Positions 33,304-45,127 are shown, numbered from the stretch's first letter. The stretch is 64,000 bases of DNA from Diphasiastrum complanatum (GCA_029204225.1 MU831874.1:35088-99087); one strand, 5' to 3'. The notes: generated from the letters alone by a model not told the origin. Translations and numbers: made by a program.

Positions 33304-35021
33304 CTAGGACTCTAGATATTTCGTTTGGTCGTCCAGGTTGAGCTCCTTGAGCTCTGCATCGACACTTAGATTCACCTTTGACGTAGAAACCGCAGGCAAT
33401 GTTGGCTCCATTTGACCTCGCGTCAGCTGGTTTGTCACTGTTGGATGTCTTTCATTAAAAAAGTGATCTTTCGTTTGGTCACACAAGGTGAGCTCCTTGA
33501 GCTCTGCATCGGCACTTGAATTCACCTTTGATGTAGAGACTATAGGCAATGTTGGCTCCATTTGTTCCCGTGTCAGCTGGTCTGTCACTGTTGGTTGTCC
33601 TTCGTTAAATAGGTGAATGAGATTGGGAGGAATGGTTGGCTCAGGTTCATTTGTGTCGTTCTTTTCTAGTTGGTCCCCTGGCACAGCTCTGACGACACAA
33701 GGTCTCCTGCCATTATATAATAACACAAGGTTAACCCCTTTTGCCAAGAAGGCCACCACATGTTCGTTAAACCAGCTTAATGCCAAAATAGCGTCGAAGG
33801 CATCCATCTTCAAGATTGTGAACGTTAGTCGATTCTTCCAGGCTCCCAGAGAGATTGGTAAGTTGGTTGCCAATCTACAAGTGGTCATTGTACCTTTCGC
33901 GGTCTCCACACAAATAGGAGTCACATTTTCTTCACATTGGATGTCCAATTCTCCTGTCAGTTTTTCTGACAAGTAGTTATGTGACGCCCCTAGGTCTACC
34001 ATGAAGTAAATGATCCTGCCTTGAATACAGCCTTTCAGGTACAATAACTTGGATCCTCTTGCAGGAGTCGCCATAAGATGTTCACGATAAGCCGCAAGTG
34101 CCCCTATCTGTTGCAAGGCATTCAGGTCAGACTCCGTCAAATCCATTTCTGGGTCCTCTTCATCATCTTGTTCACCATCTTCTTGATCAAATGCCTCTCT
34201 CTCCATCCTATCAAATCCTTCAATGGCAGCCATGATTTGCTTATTCAATGGTTTGGGGCATGACCTCCAAGAGTGACCTTGCTGATGACAGTTGAAGCAA
34301 CACATGGAACTGCCCACTGTTGGTGAGTTGTTGCTGTGACTAGCTGAAGGTCCAACATTGTTTCTTCTCTGGAACATGTTCCCTCCATTGTTGCCTTGGT
34401 TGCCAAACCCTATTTTTGTTGGGAATTTATTCATGCTACTCGAGGCTTGGTTGCCATTTGGAGCTGAGTCCCCCCTTGAAAAGAAGTTCGGACTCGGTCT
34501 GGATCCACTAAATACTCTTGTTGAGGTTGCGGGAGCATCTGGTGCCAATGTGCTCTCATAATCACAAACCATTTCAGCCGCTCGAATAGTTGAATTGAAA
34601 TCATGGGGCATGTAGCTGTCTATCGCACGCCGGGTCCAGGATTGCATTCCAGACAATAGGTAATGAGTTTTGTCTGCCTCGGACATATCTTCAATAACCC
34701 ATACACTCTGTCTGAATCTATTGAGGTACTCTCGCAATGACCCTTTCTGTTTGAGCCCCGATAATTCTGTCCTCAATCTCATGTGTGAATCCTTCGGTAT
34801 GAACTCCTCTCGTAACGCGGCTTTGAATGCGTCCCATGTTTGAAAATGCATTCCTGCCATCCGGTACCAATTTGTAGTGTAGCCCTCAAAATATGCTAAT
34901 GCCAAGTCAGTTCTTTCTTCCTCAGGAGTGTTCATCAGACGGAAGTAATGGTCCATGTGAAACAACCAATCTTCCACAACTCGAATGTCACGCTCTCCTT
35001 TGAAAGTAGGTGGTGCTTTCT
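33304..35021 (-). pseudogene. gag: Ty3/gypsy gag-protease, partial
   Basis: The open frame continues upstream of the first usable start (the codon at 34977 is GTG) to about 35021, beginning APPTFKGERD, so the N-terminus is lost. The retrotransposon-gag domain (WYRMAGMHFQTWDAFKAAL, FRQSVWVIEDM) is followed by a CCHC knuckle (CFNCHQQGHSWRSC) and a retropepsin. In the retropepsin the active site reads VDLGASHNYL instead of D-S/T-G, so the protease is probably dead. The C-terminal 95 residues are a tandem duplication of a segment of about 47 residues (PTVTDQLTREQMEPTLP, then PTVTNQLTRGQMEPTLP). The frame ends at 33304 with no RT, although flanking sequence continues to the polypurine tract. Confidence 0.85.
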
Positions 35022-35024
35022 AAA

Positions 35025-35424
35025 TAATATTAGTCTAGCTGTTGACGACTAATATTTAGTCTTGCCTTTCGTGAATCATTCGCGATTGATTATCAATTAT
35101 CAGTCGAGCTTAGTCTAGCTCTTCGCGAATCATTCGTGACAAATAATTTGTCTAGTTGCTCGCGACAAATTATTCTTCTGGTGTTTTATTAATGTTTGGC
35201 TACGTAATCAAAACGACCGTGATTTCCATCACTAACGTTCTATTCGTTTCTGATAGGCGTAGTCATGCTTAGGGAAAGAGTAATATAGCTCATTCCACTG
35301 TGCACGAACACTTTCCATTCGAGTTCATTTCTCAATCGAGTTTCGAGTTCGCTCCTTTTTTGTGTTTGTTTTTTTTTCGAGCTATTTTCGTTTCTCACAC
35401 ACGACACACCCTCTTTCTCCAACA
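35025..35424 (+). repeat. Diverged copia LTR fragment (family of 15496-16600)
   Basis: About 400 bp aligns with the last 360 bp of the LTR at 15496-16600, sharing TAGTCTAGCTCTTCGCGAATC, GTTTGGCTACGTAATC and the terminal CTCCAACA. It is more diverged than the other two copies. It has no primer site after it and abuts the truncated gypsy gag, so it is a fragment left by recombination or deletion. Confidence 0.75.
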
Positions 35425-36130
35425 AACAGGAATGTGAATTTGAAGAATGTTTTGTTCATCCCATCAATCATGTTGTGCCTTTGGCATCCGCATCGGCTAT
35501 GGCTCCAACTAGATCGAGTTATGGCTTATCCCAACTAACTTTCACTAAGGCTTTCCCAACTAGCTTGGATATGGATACTAAGAAGACAATACAAGCATAG
35601 GATGAGTATTCCGAGGGTAAGATCCGCTCTTCTCTCGTTTCTCTACGTAGCAACTACAAATGACGGCTTAACCTAAATGATAAAACCCTAATCTAAATCC
35701 CCTCCTCTAAGGCTTACCCTACTAGAGAATGGAGGGCCTAGATTAACTAACTTGTTGCAAGATCAAGTAGTGTACAATACAATGTGAAGTTACACAATAG
35801 ATGAAACCACACAAGGGAGAACACTCAGAGAGAATAGATAGGCATATATTGCAAAAGAGGTTCTTCCCTTAAAATGGACTCTCCCCAATGGACCATAAAC
35901 AATTGAAATCACTTAAGTCGAACTTATTCAGACTAGTTTAAGTTCGAATCTTTTAGACTTAGGCTTAGAGCTAAATACCTTTAAGCCATTACAACATGGC
36001 GCAAAGGCCTAAACTTGACTAATCCAGTTCTAGACTTAAGTCTATATCCTTTTCAAGATGGCTCGAATATTCCTTAGAATATCAGACTACAAATCACTAA
36101 GAATCAATTTAGTGTTAGTCAAATGCTTGT
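35425..36130. other. Short copia scrap then dispersed repeat
   Basis: 35425-35470 in plus frame reads NVNLKNVLFIPSI, a scrap of the region ahead of copia integrase. About 35790-36110 is a repeat whose inverted counterpart lies at about 61590-61950 (shared words include GGCGCAAAGGCCTAAACTTGAC and TTCCTTAGAATATC), probably LTR sequence. Confidence 0.5.
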
Positions 36131-36775
36131 GACAAGCGTTTCAAGGTGGAGTTTGATGGTGATGCTTTTTTGATCAAGAAGGAAAGTGAATTGATTGCAA
36201 AAGAGAAGAGGCAAGGTAGATTGTTCAAACTTCATGTTTGTGTTGTTGCTAACCAAGTTGGATGTATGGAAAAGGAGCAATTGTCAATGCAAGAGGTATG
36301 GCACAAAGAGATTGGGGAATCTCAACTTCAAGGCATTGGAGGTGAGGCAAAGAGACATGCTTTTGGTCTTCCTAAATCTCTAACTAGCATGAATCATGTT
36401 TGTGAGCAATGTGCTTTATCAAAGTCACATAGGTTACCTTACAAGAGATATACATTGAGATCAACTAAGCCTTTTTAACTTGTGCATTCGGATATTCATA
36501 GATTTATTACAATTAGCAATGGTGATGCTAAGATGTATGTGACATTTATTGATGATTTTAATAGATTTTGTTGGGTGTATCTACTAAAGAGCAAGTATGA
36601 GGTGTTTGATGTCTTTGTAAAGTTCAATATTGCAAGGGAGGTTTAATTTTCTACCAGAATAAAGTACTTGAGGAATGACAATGGTGATGAGTACATTTTT
36701 ACCAAGTTCAAAGCATTTTGTGATGCAAATGGGATCAAGATAGAGCTCAAAATTCGCGCACAACAAGGCAAAAAG
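36131..36775 (+). pseudogene. Copia integrase fragment
   Basis: The plus frame from about 36131 has the GAG-pre-integrase region (QEVWHKEIGESQLQGIG, CEQCALSKSHRLPYK), a stop at 36477-36479, then integrase sequence VHSDIHRFITISNGDAK, VTFIDDFNRFCWVYLL and LRNDNGDEYIFTKFKAF. The second catalytic region reads NDNGDEY. It ends abruptly at a CA-rich microsatellite. It resembles the family of the young element more than the other copia remnants. Confidence 0.75.
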
Positions 36776-36777
36776 AG

Positions 36778-36808
36778 AGCGCACGCACACGCACGCACAC
36801 ACACAATA
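36778..36808. repeat. CA/CGCA microsatellite
   Basis: An alternating GCACACGCACGCACACACAC tract directly adjoins the truncated integrase fragment. Confidence 0.8.
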
Positions 36809-37409
36809 AGAATGTGAGGGAGTTTCTATATATATCCCCTCCCATTAATCTTTTAGAAACACTTATGGGATAACAATTGGCTGCCTAGGCAGCCAAATTT
36901 TTTTTTTTAAATGTGTGGCTGAGAGCCCACCAGGGCCAAATGCCTCCCACGGCACCGCTTTGGAGATGCGAGGCCCCTTGCCCGTGGGTCTGGGTGGGAG
37001 GAGTGGCCTCTTTACATTTTTGTTTTGGTGTATTCATAACAGGCAGGAGAGCATCCCACGTCTACGACCCATCTTCCAGAGGCGATGGGACTGCGGCAAA
37101 GAAGCTAGAGCCTAGTAGCACGTAACTACACGTTTGTTGAACACCAACTCCAAGCTGGAGCTGTGGAGTTTGACACACAAGGGGAATCATTAATCTGTCA
37201 AAATCTTTAGAGCACATTGCCAAGTCAAATGCTGTCATAAAGGTTTGTTGATTTCTCAAAGTCATCAGCTCATCGCTTCCTGTAGATGATCAGCTGGCCT
37301 GTGTCCTGTTACAATTCTTTAATGTTTCAGTTAATCCTGCGACACGCACACCTTAACTCTTTCCGGCACACTTGTAAATACAATTCTAAAGTCAGAATCT
37401 GCATGCGCA

Positions 37410-37416
37410 TATAAAA
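37410..37416 (+). promoter_or_regulatory. TATA box of dirigent gene 1
   Basis: TATAAAA within GCGCATATAAAATACGC lies about 77 bp before the preferred ATG at 37493, a normal plant spacing once a short leader is allowed. The same word is present in the right arm at 45128-45134. Confidence 0.65.
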
Positions 37417-37492
37417 TACGCAATGGAGCGATCTGATCACTACATTTGTTATTGCACAGTTGCTCGAAATATACACTTATCAGTGTATCACA

Positions 37493-38026
37493 ATGCAGCT
37501 CCTTAAAGCCATTTTGATGGTGTTCTTCCTTACTAGCTGTGTGCAGGGTGAGGTGGAATCAGAGAAGAAGGCAGTGTGGCTCCATTGGTATATGCACGAC
37601 ACACCTTACAGTGGGCCAAATTCATCTTCCGTAGCCGTTACAGGCTCTCGCGATTTTCGGACTGAAATTGCTAACAATTTGCTTGGACAGATCTACGTGT
37701 TCGACGATCCGCTAACCCAGGGTTGTTCTCTAACATCTGAAAGCTTTGGAAGATCTCAAGGCACTTATTTTTATGTTTCCAGGGAAGAAATAGTTGGATG
37801 CGTGAGCTACACAGTTAGTATCCGAACTGGAAAGTACAACGGCAGCACTCTCAACATCTTTGGAGCTAACCCAAATTCCAGAGTAATCAAAGAATATTCT
37901 ATCGTGGGAGGAACAGGACAGTTTACCCTTGGAAGGGGAATCCTCCGGGAAGAGGTTGTCAAACTTTTTGGACCATTCAGTGCATCAGCCACCTTATCAT
38001 ACAATGCCACTATCTATTTAGATTAA
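37493..38026 (+). CDS. Dirigent family protein, gene 1
   Basis: The product is a secreted dirigent protein of 177 residues and the gene has no intron. An upstream in-frame ATG at 37460 would add 11 residues, but the ATG at 37493 starts a good signal peptide (MQLLKAILMVFFLTSCVQG), so I prefer it. Family motifs in order: WYMHDTPYSG, YVFDDPLTQG, SFGRSQGTYFYVS, KYNGSTLNIFGAN and EYSIVGGTGQFTLGRG, ending in a beta-strand-like NATIYLD. Length and motif order match the eight-stranded beta-barrel dirigent family. Members act in the apoplast as trimers to direct stereoselective coupling of phenoxy radicals in lignan or cell-wall phenolic pathways; which substrate this one uses cannot be told. Several N-X-S/T sites are present. 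The coding sequence looks intact. It differs from gene 2 by Arg at codon 67 counted from 37460 (CGG; gene 2 has CAG, Gln). Confidence 0.92.
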   Translation: MQLLKAILMVFFLTSCVQGEVESEKKAVWLHWYMHDTPYSGPNSSSVAVTGSRDFRTEIANNLLGQIYVFDDPLTQGCSLTSESFGRSQGTYFYVSREEIVGCVSYTVSIRTGKYNGSTLNIFGANPNSRVIKEYSIVGGTGQFTLGRGILREEVVKLFGPFSASATLSYNATIYLD

Positions 38027-38374
38027 GTCAGAAATTACATCTTCAATATAATTGCTTCTTTGGTTAGAATTTCCATATGCTGGCTACATAATTGATCAAG
38101 TTGAAAGCCATGTAAGGTAGATGGATGAGTTGCAGATCCATGCATGAAGAGAGTATTCCTATTCGTAAGTCACTATGAAGTGTAGCAGCCATTTTAATTC
38201 TACACAAGTGTATTACATAAAATATACTTTCATCATTCATTCTGATCACACTCAGCTTCGGAAAGACTAGGCTGTCAGGCCGATGCAACTTGCCTTTAGA
38301 TTTTATGTCTTGACTGTAAGACATTGTCTTGAAGGTAGTGAGTACTCTTAAAGATGAGAATTAAGTGGTCTTAA

Positions 38375-40018
38375 GTACTCTATTGAACTGACCAAAGTCC
38401 TTATTTCTAATACAACTATGAAATTACTTGGAATATCTTGTCCATAGAAGCTGATTAAGTGAACAACCTGCTTTTTATCAATAAATTACAAAAAATATAC
38501 CAGCCAAAAAGGTTAAATATATATGACATTGAGCTTAAGTCATTCCACTCCTATGACAGGTCTTGTCTATATATTACAAGAATGAAGTAAATTGCTCATG
38601 AAGATTAGCCTTAGTGTTCTTGACTAGTATTGTCATTTAAGTAGCCTAAGTACCATTTCAGACAAGTAGAATGTGGTACTGTATCACAAAGGCCTTGCCA
38701 TGTCACATTGTCGTATTTTTACTTTTATGTCAATCTTACAATTTTAGGATTATGGAAAGGCATTCCTGACATAATATGAGAATAATAAGTTGAATTCTTT
38801 GTGAATATTAAAATGATGTATATGACAAAATTTCAAAATGTGTGGAAAATTATTTTGTGCAATGGATTTATATTTTAATTTTGAAATATGAGTATGATTC
38901 TCATAAGTTTGGATTTTATAAAAAGAAATTTGATATCAATTTGTTGTAAGTTTTGTACAAATTGATACGATTTGTTGGTGATTATAGTTTTGTTGTATTA
39001 GAGACATAATTTATGGTTGATTATACATATGATTGTATATGTTGTTTTGAACATAGACGTTGTAGTTGATTTTGGTTGAAAAGATGTAAAAAATCAAGAA
39101 AATTACATAATGACTTTGTCCATTAGTAATGTTCTGTACTGTACACAAGTTGATAAAAGAGTTAGTCTACATTCAGTTGCCATATTATAGTTTGCTTAAT
39201 CTTCCATTTGCAGATAATGAATCAATGGGTTGAGGTGTACCCAACGATGGACAACAAACACTTTTTGCCTATTCTTTGTTTGCTAGTACCACTCTTACTA
39301 TTGAGTGATGGACAATAGGGGAACTCACTTTTTGATTATATATAATATAAATTGCTTGTTGTCCAGCGATGGACATCAAGCTAAACAAACTCTTTAGATG
39401 CTTCATTTGTACATAGCTTCTCTTATCTAACAATGGATAGAAGGTCACTTTTTGGCTCAACTCTAAAGTAAATGCATACACTCTCTAGTCTTCTCTAGTT
39501 TAGCAACGATTGCATACTCTCTAATACGATACTAAACGCTTATCGGTTGATGTGATAATGTAGGATTGATCGGTTACTATGGCTTGTTATCATTCACAGT
39601 CTGGTTCATATTGGAACTAAGCATCATCGTACTCCAAGCAAAGGTATGGTTGTTTACCGAGATTTCACAAAGCAAGCAGTTTAGCATACTCCATACACTC
39701 TATCTAAATGTTCTCTCATAACTCTTAAACATAGCTATGGACTTAAAAGACTTTCTTCTTCTTGTTATGATATAAAGAATAAGACCTTTACAAAAAAACA
39801 ACAATGGCAACTTCCCAAGAAGACATGTCTACATACCTTCAGGTATGACTTTTCACCATCAATTTTTATACGAATTCCACAAAACACGAACAAAAAAAGG
39901 ATGACCATCTCTTTATATCAACTTTCCTTCAACACAATTTCTTCTTTTTTTTTAAGAAAAAAAGACTAATGTAAAAGATACTATATCCATAATGCTGAAC
40001 GACCATGATTCCTTAAGC
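38375..40018. other. Spacer of the inverted duplication, AT-rich part
   Basis: No coding region is supported. Around 39240-39450 the word GATGGACA recurs about four times among A/T-rich sequence. This is single-copy spacer between the two arms as far as I can see. Confidence 0.35.
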
Positions 40019-40512
40019 TCGAAAAATCGCGTAAAGCTCAAAAATCTTGAAAATGCACGAAAATGCGAAATAGCACGAGAAACTCGAAAAATCTCGAAAC
40101 AACACGAAAATACGAAAAAGCATGAAAATCTCAGAAAATCTCGAAAAAACACGAAAATTTACGAAAAAACGCGAACTCACGAAAAAATGTGAACTCACGA
40201 AAACAATGTGAAAAGTGACGAAAAACGAAAATAATCACAAAAAACGCGATTAGTCACGAAAAACGCGAAAAATCAGGAATAATCACGAAACAACGTGAAA
40301 AGTCACAAAAAATGCGAAAAATCACAAAAAGTCACGAGAAAACACGAAAAAAACGCGAAAAGTTACAAAAATGCTAAAAAAATCGAAAAACGTGAAAAGT
40401 AAAAAAAAGTTACGAATCACGAAAAAATGCGAAAAGTCATGGAAATGCTAAAAAAAACTCGAAAAATCTCCAAAAATTAAGAAAAAACACGAAAAATCAC
40501 GAAAACACGAAT
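40019..40512. repeat. Degenerate short-period array, CACGAAAA type
   Basis: About 490 bp is made of imperfect repeats of words such as AATCACGAAAA, CTCGAAAA and ACGCGAAAA, with spacing that clusters near 10-14 bp and an extreme A bias on the plus strand. Apparent Lys-rich or Phe/Ser-rich open frames across it are composition artefacts. It lies in the spacer between the dirigent arms. Confidence 0.75.
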
Positions 40513-40859
40513 GAGGAATCTAGGACGGGAAGCAAGCAATCATTACCGAGCAAGGTCTTTTAAATTGGCTTGTATAAACGAGTTATGTGGATCGAAATTA
40601 TCAAAAGCAAAATGGCGCCAATGTTTGGATAAGTATCTAATTGCTCTATGTTTACGGATTTGCCTCTCTCTACTTCAACATCTGTTGACGCAACCACTCA
40701 ATGTTCGCGACTGATTTTACTGATCTATCAGCGCCTCCCAGAAATAAAAAAGAGCAGAATTGAAGCGAACCTTCATATTCGAACTATGTCGAAGACATAG
40801 TTCGAAGACAAAGTAGAATGCTCCAGAGCAGCAGAAGACAAGACGACAAGGAACTCAAC
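40513..40859. other. No gene recognised
   Basis: This short stretch lies between the A-rich array and the copia fragment. It may contain decayed gag sequence of that fragment, but I cannot support it. Confidence 0.3.
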
Positions 40860-42310
40860 AGCTTATGTTAGTACTGATCTATGTTGTTCAATAAATTTAA
40901 TTCGAGAAGTAGTACTTGATTCAGGAGCCACCTCACATTTTGTTTTCTCGAAACAAATATTATTCGAGTACAAGAAGACAAATTATTCGATACTCATTAT
41001 ACTTGGAGACGGTTCTAAGCATGTGGGTTGATGGAACTGGTGTATTATGACTGGACACGAATCAGGATGACAAAAAACTAGAGGAAATTCTTTATGTCCC
41101 TACTCTTGACAAAGGTGTTCTATCCGTAGCTAAGATAGTCAATACAGGCATGTCAGTAACCTTCACAAAGAACTCTTGTAAACTATTTGAGGAAGATTAT
41201 GATAACCTAGTTGCTAAAGGCAATAGAGAAGGAAATTTGTATCACTTGAACATTCGAACTTGAATCGAACAAGCCAATCAAACTCAAGAATTGACAGATA
41301 TTCTGTGGCACAAGAGGCTATGTAACATGAACATCGAAGCCTTGTACCAAGACAACAAAAGTTAGAGAATCGAAGGAGTCAAAATCAACAGTAGAGATAT
41401 TCGAACTACCTACGAATCCTGTCTTAAAGGCAAGATGACTAGAACACCTTTCAGTAAGGATGTTTATAAAGCAACTAAGGTACTTGAAATTGTACATTTA
41501 GATATATGTGGACCATTTGGAGTATTGTCGTTGGGTGATGCAAAGTACTTTACGTTTATTGATGACTTCAACAAGTTTGCTATAGTATACTTTCTTCGTA
41601 CAAAATATGAGCTTTCGAGAAATTCGTTGAGTATACGAATTGGGCTGAGAAGCAGACATGCAATAAGTTGAAGCAGATTTGCACAGATCGTGGAGGTGAG
41701 TACATTTCCAACAAATTCAAGGCTTACTGTACTGATCGTGGTATTATGAATATGAAGACTATATCATACACACCTCAGCGCAATGAAATAGCTGAACGAA
41801 AGAATCGTACACTTATAAAAACTGCAAGGTGTATGTTGGCTTATGCGAAAATGTCAAAACAGTTCTGGACAGAAGCAGTGGCTACATCGAATTATCTTTA
41901 GAATCGTATTCTGAAATTTTGAATACCGGATAAAACTCCTCATGAGATATGGTGGAAGTTGAAGCCAAATCTAGCACATGTTTGGACATTTGGATGCGCA
42001 GTGTATATGCACAAACCAGACAAACTAAGAAAAAAACTCAATGAAAAGACAGAACAAGGTTTTCTGGTAGGATTCGAGTTACATTCGTCATATTACCGTG
42101 TCTATGTACCCGAAACTGGCAGAATAAAAATTGTTCAAGATGTTAAATTCGATGAGACAAAGTACATAGCAGACAGTGTACTAGTTGGCTATGAAATTCT
42201 CAAAAACTATCATGAGCTACCAATGACAACATAAGTAAAACAAGCAGAAGATGAAAGAGAATTACCAGATTCAGAGGGAGGTCAAGATCGAGTGCCTACA
42301 GTCCAATTAA
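40860..42310 (+). pseudogene. Copia protease-integrase fragment
   Basis: Order on the plus strand: protease (VLDSGATSHFVFS near 40915), GAG-pre-integrase (DILWHKRLCNMNIEALYQ near 41300), integrase start (VHLDICGPFGVLSLGDAK near 41490; the catalytic Asp is retained), core and tail (ICTDRGGEYISNKFKAYC, AERKNRTLIKTARCMLAY), and the C-terminal part to 42234 (YYRVYVPETGRIKIVQDV). Several stops and a frameshift near 41640 break it. It is related to the 8.7-12.4 kb family, which has FDVISVGGSKYYITF at the same place. RT is absent. Confidence 0.8.
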
Positions 42311-44169
42311 AAACTAAGCTCATCCTATAATGTTGCACCATAGTATCAATAGACACTTTCAAAATTGCTTTTGGCAAATTCAGCAACCAGTTTTCATATG
42401 CCAATGTTAAAAGTTGACAATTTTTTAATAGTCTGTAAATAGTCATTTTGTTGTAGATCAAAATTCTGTTGTGGGTCAAGTTCTTGTAGATCGATGGATC
42501 AATTTTTATGAAGGACCTAAATTCTATTTCACCATGGATCGGAAAGGGCCATTCTAAATCGATTCGATGAAATCAGATTATTGAATACATAGTGACAACC
42601 TGGGTCATTAAGAATGAATCGATTTCTACAAGTGTTATTTTAAGTAGCGACCTCCTTGAGAAAGAAATAAAGGTCCATACCCTTGAACTCAGGGTGGCCT
42701 TGAACATGAGCCATGTCTTAAATGAGATACATCACCCTCAATTGCCGTGAGTAGTCATAGCTACAAGTGTGCTTTGACCAGATTCATTTAGAATGTTCCA
42801 GACACATCCTTTTGCATTCCAAACTGGAGTTCAAGTAAGTGGATATGCCTTATGCCTTAGTAAGAGCCCTTTACAATTTGGTTTGGGCTTACAATAATAA
42901 GTGCAACCTCAAAAGATAAATGTATGTCTTGAAAACATAAAAGCCGGGTCTAGTACTGCAAGTCGAAATAAGTGAGATGGCCTGTACAATCCATCCAAGA
43001 CTGCATTTAGCTAACACCTCAAATGTAAGTCTAGTGGCCGACATGGTTGATCATCTGACGAAACCATTTCTACATCCATAGCAAAAAAAACATTACTAAC
43101 CATAAAAACCATGATCACTAACAAACGACGTCAAGCAACGTTAACCACAAAAATTATAAGTTGCAAGAAGTAGTTAGCAAAAACATGTTTGTTTAAGTAG
43201 AAAATTCATAGCATAGTTATTTTTGGTACTGAAAAACAGAGTATTTCGACGAAGAATATGCACTCCCAAAATTTGAATCTAAATTCTCAAGCAATGGTAT
43301 CAAGGGATTATATTTTTTTCAACAAAAAGGACTTAAAGCTTCTAGAACAAAATGCTTGAGATAAAACAAAGCTAAAACATGGATCACTAGAAGCACAATT
43401 GCACATTCTTTAAGGACTCACTACATAGTGTACATAAAACATCTATTCTATAATTTAAGTAGCAAGCTAGGATAAGATTGAGCAAATGAGTGTCAACCTC
43501 ATCATGAATACGGTCTTTTATACAATTGAGGGGCTCAAGCATATATAGTTATTAGTTTTGCCTCTAATAACAATCACTTGGGCTGAGTCAACTGTCATGT
43601 TTTGTTAATTGCCATCCTCATCAAAGACCCTTGGACAATACATGCCCTCCACCATTCCCTCTCCAATATGAACGTCCCTGAAACAGGCTTCACCATTTTC
43701 AACCGTTAACAATACTCATTAGCACACATGTACATGATCCAATGTCTTGTTGCTTACTGTTCGACCATAAATCCATTGATGATTGGTAAGCAAAATATAA
43801 TTTCGGCACAAAGCTTTGCACCATTATATTGACTTCAATGCATGTGTATCTCATGTCCATGTTGTTCCTCAAAAGATTCTATTTTGGCATATGGCTCGTG
43901 TTTGACAATCAAGGTTAGAGAGACTGAAGAGATTTTTAGGGAATTCGAATGACTTATCTTAAGAATGCATTGACTAATGTTCAACAACCTCTATGCAATA
44001 TCAATAATATATATAATTCATAATCATTCATGGTTTTGTATATGGTGCAATATTCAAAATGCTCCACTAGATATGAAACCACGAATGAACTTAATTACAT
44101 TTTATCTCACATCATCAAGACACGAAGATGATTTTCATCACATCATCATCATCTTCCAATTCTCCAACT
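42311..44169. other. Spacer; possible decayed copia tail
   Basis: Near 42990-43080 a plus-strand frame reads LVADMVDHLTKPFLHP, reminiscent of the end of copia RNase H, but the surrounding sequence does not support a continuous alignment. The rest is AT-rich with no recognised feature. Confidence 0.3.
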
Positions 44170-44517
44170 TTAAGACCACTTAATTCTCATCTTTAAGAGT
44201 ACTCACTACCTTCAAGACAATGTCTTACAGTCAAGACATAAAATCTAAAGGCAAGTTGCATCGGCCTGACAGCCTAGTCTTTCCGAAGCTGAGTGTGATC
44301 AGAATGAATGATGAAAGTATATTTTATGTAATACACTTGTGTAGAATTAAAATGGCTGCTACACTTCATAGTGACTTACGAATAGGAATACTCTCTTCAT
44401 GCATGGATCTGCAACTCATCCACCTACCTTACATGGCTTTCAACTTGATCAATTATGTAGCCACCATATGGAAATTCTAACCAAAGAAGCAATTATATTG
44501 AAGATGTAATTTCTGAC

Positions 44518-45051
44518 TTAATCTAAATAGATAGTGGCATTGTATGATAAGGTGGCTGATGCACTGAATGGTCCAAAAAGTTTGACAACCTCTTCCCGGA
44601 GGATTCCCCTTCCAAGGGTAAACTGTCCTGTTCCTCCCACGATAGAATATTCTTTGATTACTCTGGAATTTGGGTTAGCTCCAAAGATGTTGAGAGTGCT
44701 GCCGTTGTACTTTCCAGTTCGGATACTAACTGTGTAGCTCACGCATCCAACTATTTCTTCCCTGGAAACATAAAAATAAGTGCCTTGAGATCTTCCAAAG
44801 CTTTCAGATGTTAGAGAACAACCCTGGGTTAGCGGATCGTCGAACACGTAGATCTGTCCAAGCAAATTGTTAGCAATTTCAGTCTGAAAATCGCGAGAGC
44901 CTGTAACGGCTACGGAAGATGAATTTGGCCCACTGTAAGGTGTGTCGTGCATATACCAATGGAGCCACACTGCCTTCTTCTCTGATTCCACCTCACCCTG
45001 CACACAGCTAGTAAGGAAGAACACCATCAAAATGGCTTTAAGGAGCTGCAT
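44518..45051 (-). CDS. Dirigent family protein, gene 2
   Basis: The product is a 177-residue secreted dirigent protein, identical to gene 1 except Gln for Arg at one position (codon at 44884-44886), with the same signal peptide, all family motifs and an intact stop. The preferred start is 45051, with an in-frame upstream ATG at 45084. The two genes converge, separated by about 6.5 kb. Its promoter region is shared with gene 1 back to 45568. Beyond that the upstream sequence is the LTR element, so distal regulation may differ between the copies. The role is as for gene 1: apoplastic control of phenoxy-radical coupling, substrate unknown. Confidence 0.92.
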   Translation of the reverse strand: MQLLKAILMVFFLTSCVQGEVESEKKAVWLHWYMHDTPYSGPNSSSVAVTGSRDFQTEIANNLLGQIYVFDDPLTQGCSLTSESFGRSQGTYFYVSREEIVGCVSYTVSIRTGKYNGSTLNIFGANPNSRVIKEYSIVGGTGQFTLGRGILREEVVKLFGPFSASATLSYNATIYLD

Positions 45052-45127
45052 TGTGATACACTGATAAGTGTATATTTCGAGCAACTGTGCAATAACAAAT
45101 GTAGTGATCAGATCGCTCCATTGCGTA

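Larger units (their letters stand above)
32017..35021 (-). mobile_element. Truncated Ty3/gypsy element: gag, protease and 3' LTR
   Basis: The minus-strand order is partial gag with zinc knuckle and protease (35021-33304), a short region lacking RT and integrase, a polypurine tract (32947-32962, AGGGGAGGA just before the LTR) and a 3' LTR (32946-32017). The 5' LTR and the gag N-terminus are missing, cut off at about 35021 next to copia LTR sequence. Its LTR matches the solo LTR at 46924-47841. Confidence 0.85.
36965..38374 (+). repeat. Left arm of the inverted dirigent duplication
   Basis: These 1410 bp match the reverse complement of 44170-45568 plus 51493-51508, with coordinates summing to 82544 throughout the first part and thus no indels. 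I noticed fewer than ten substitutions, including one in the coding region and about five near the outer end. This arm lacks the LTR insertion present in the other. It contains about 500 bp upstream of the dirigent ATG, the whole coding sequence and about 350 bp downstream. Confidence 0.9.

Noticed and set aside
37062-37265. 67-codon minus frame upstream of dirigent gene 1, with a longer version at 45279-45686
   Set aside because: It lies in the shared promoter region, and in the right arm it reads on into the LTR element; its length is set by chance stops.
38064-38324. 86-codon frame antisense and downstream of dirigent gene 1, also at 44220-44480
   Set aside because: It is conserved only because both arms are recent copies; no start context, motif or splice evidence. 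The two copies differ at one residue, as expected for neutral flank.
39992-40198. Lys-rich (plus) and Phe/Ser-rich (minus) open frames
   Set aside because: They are direct consequences of the CACGAAAA-type array; extreme composition and no motif.
40019-40512. Repeat array considered as a CRISPR array
   Set aside because: The units are short and imperfect with no constant repeat/spacer pattern, and the context is a plant nuclear genome.
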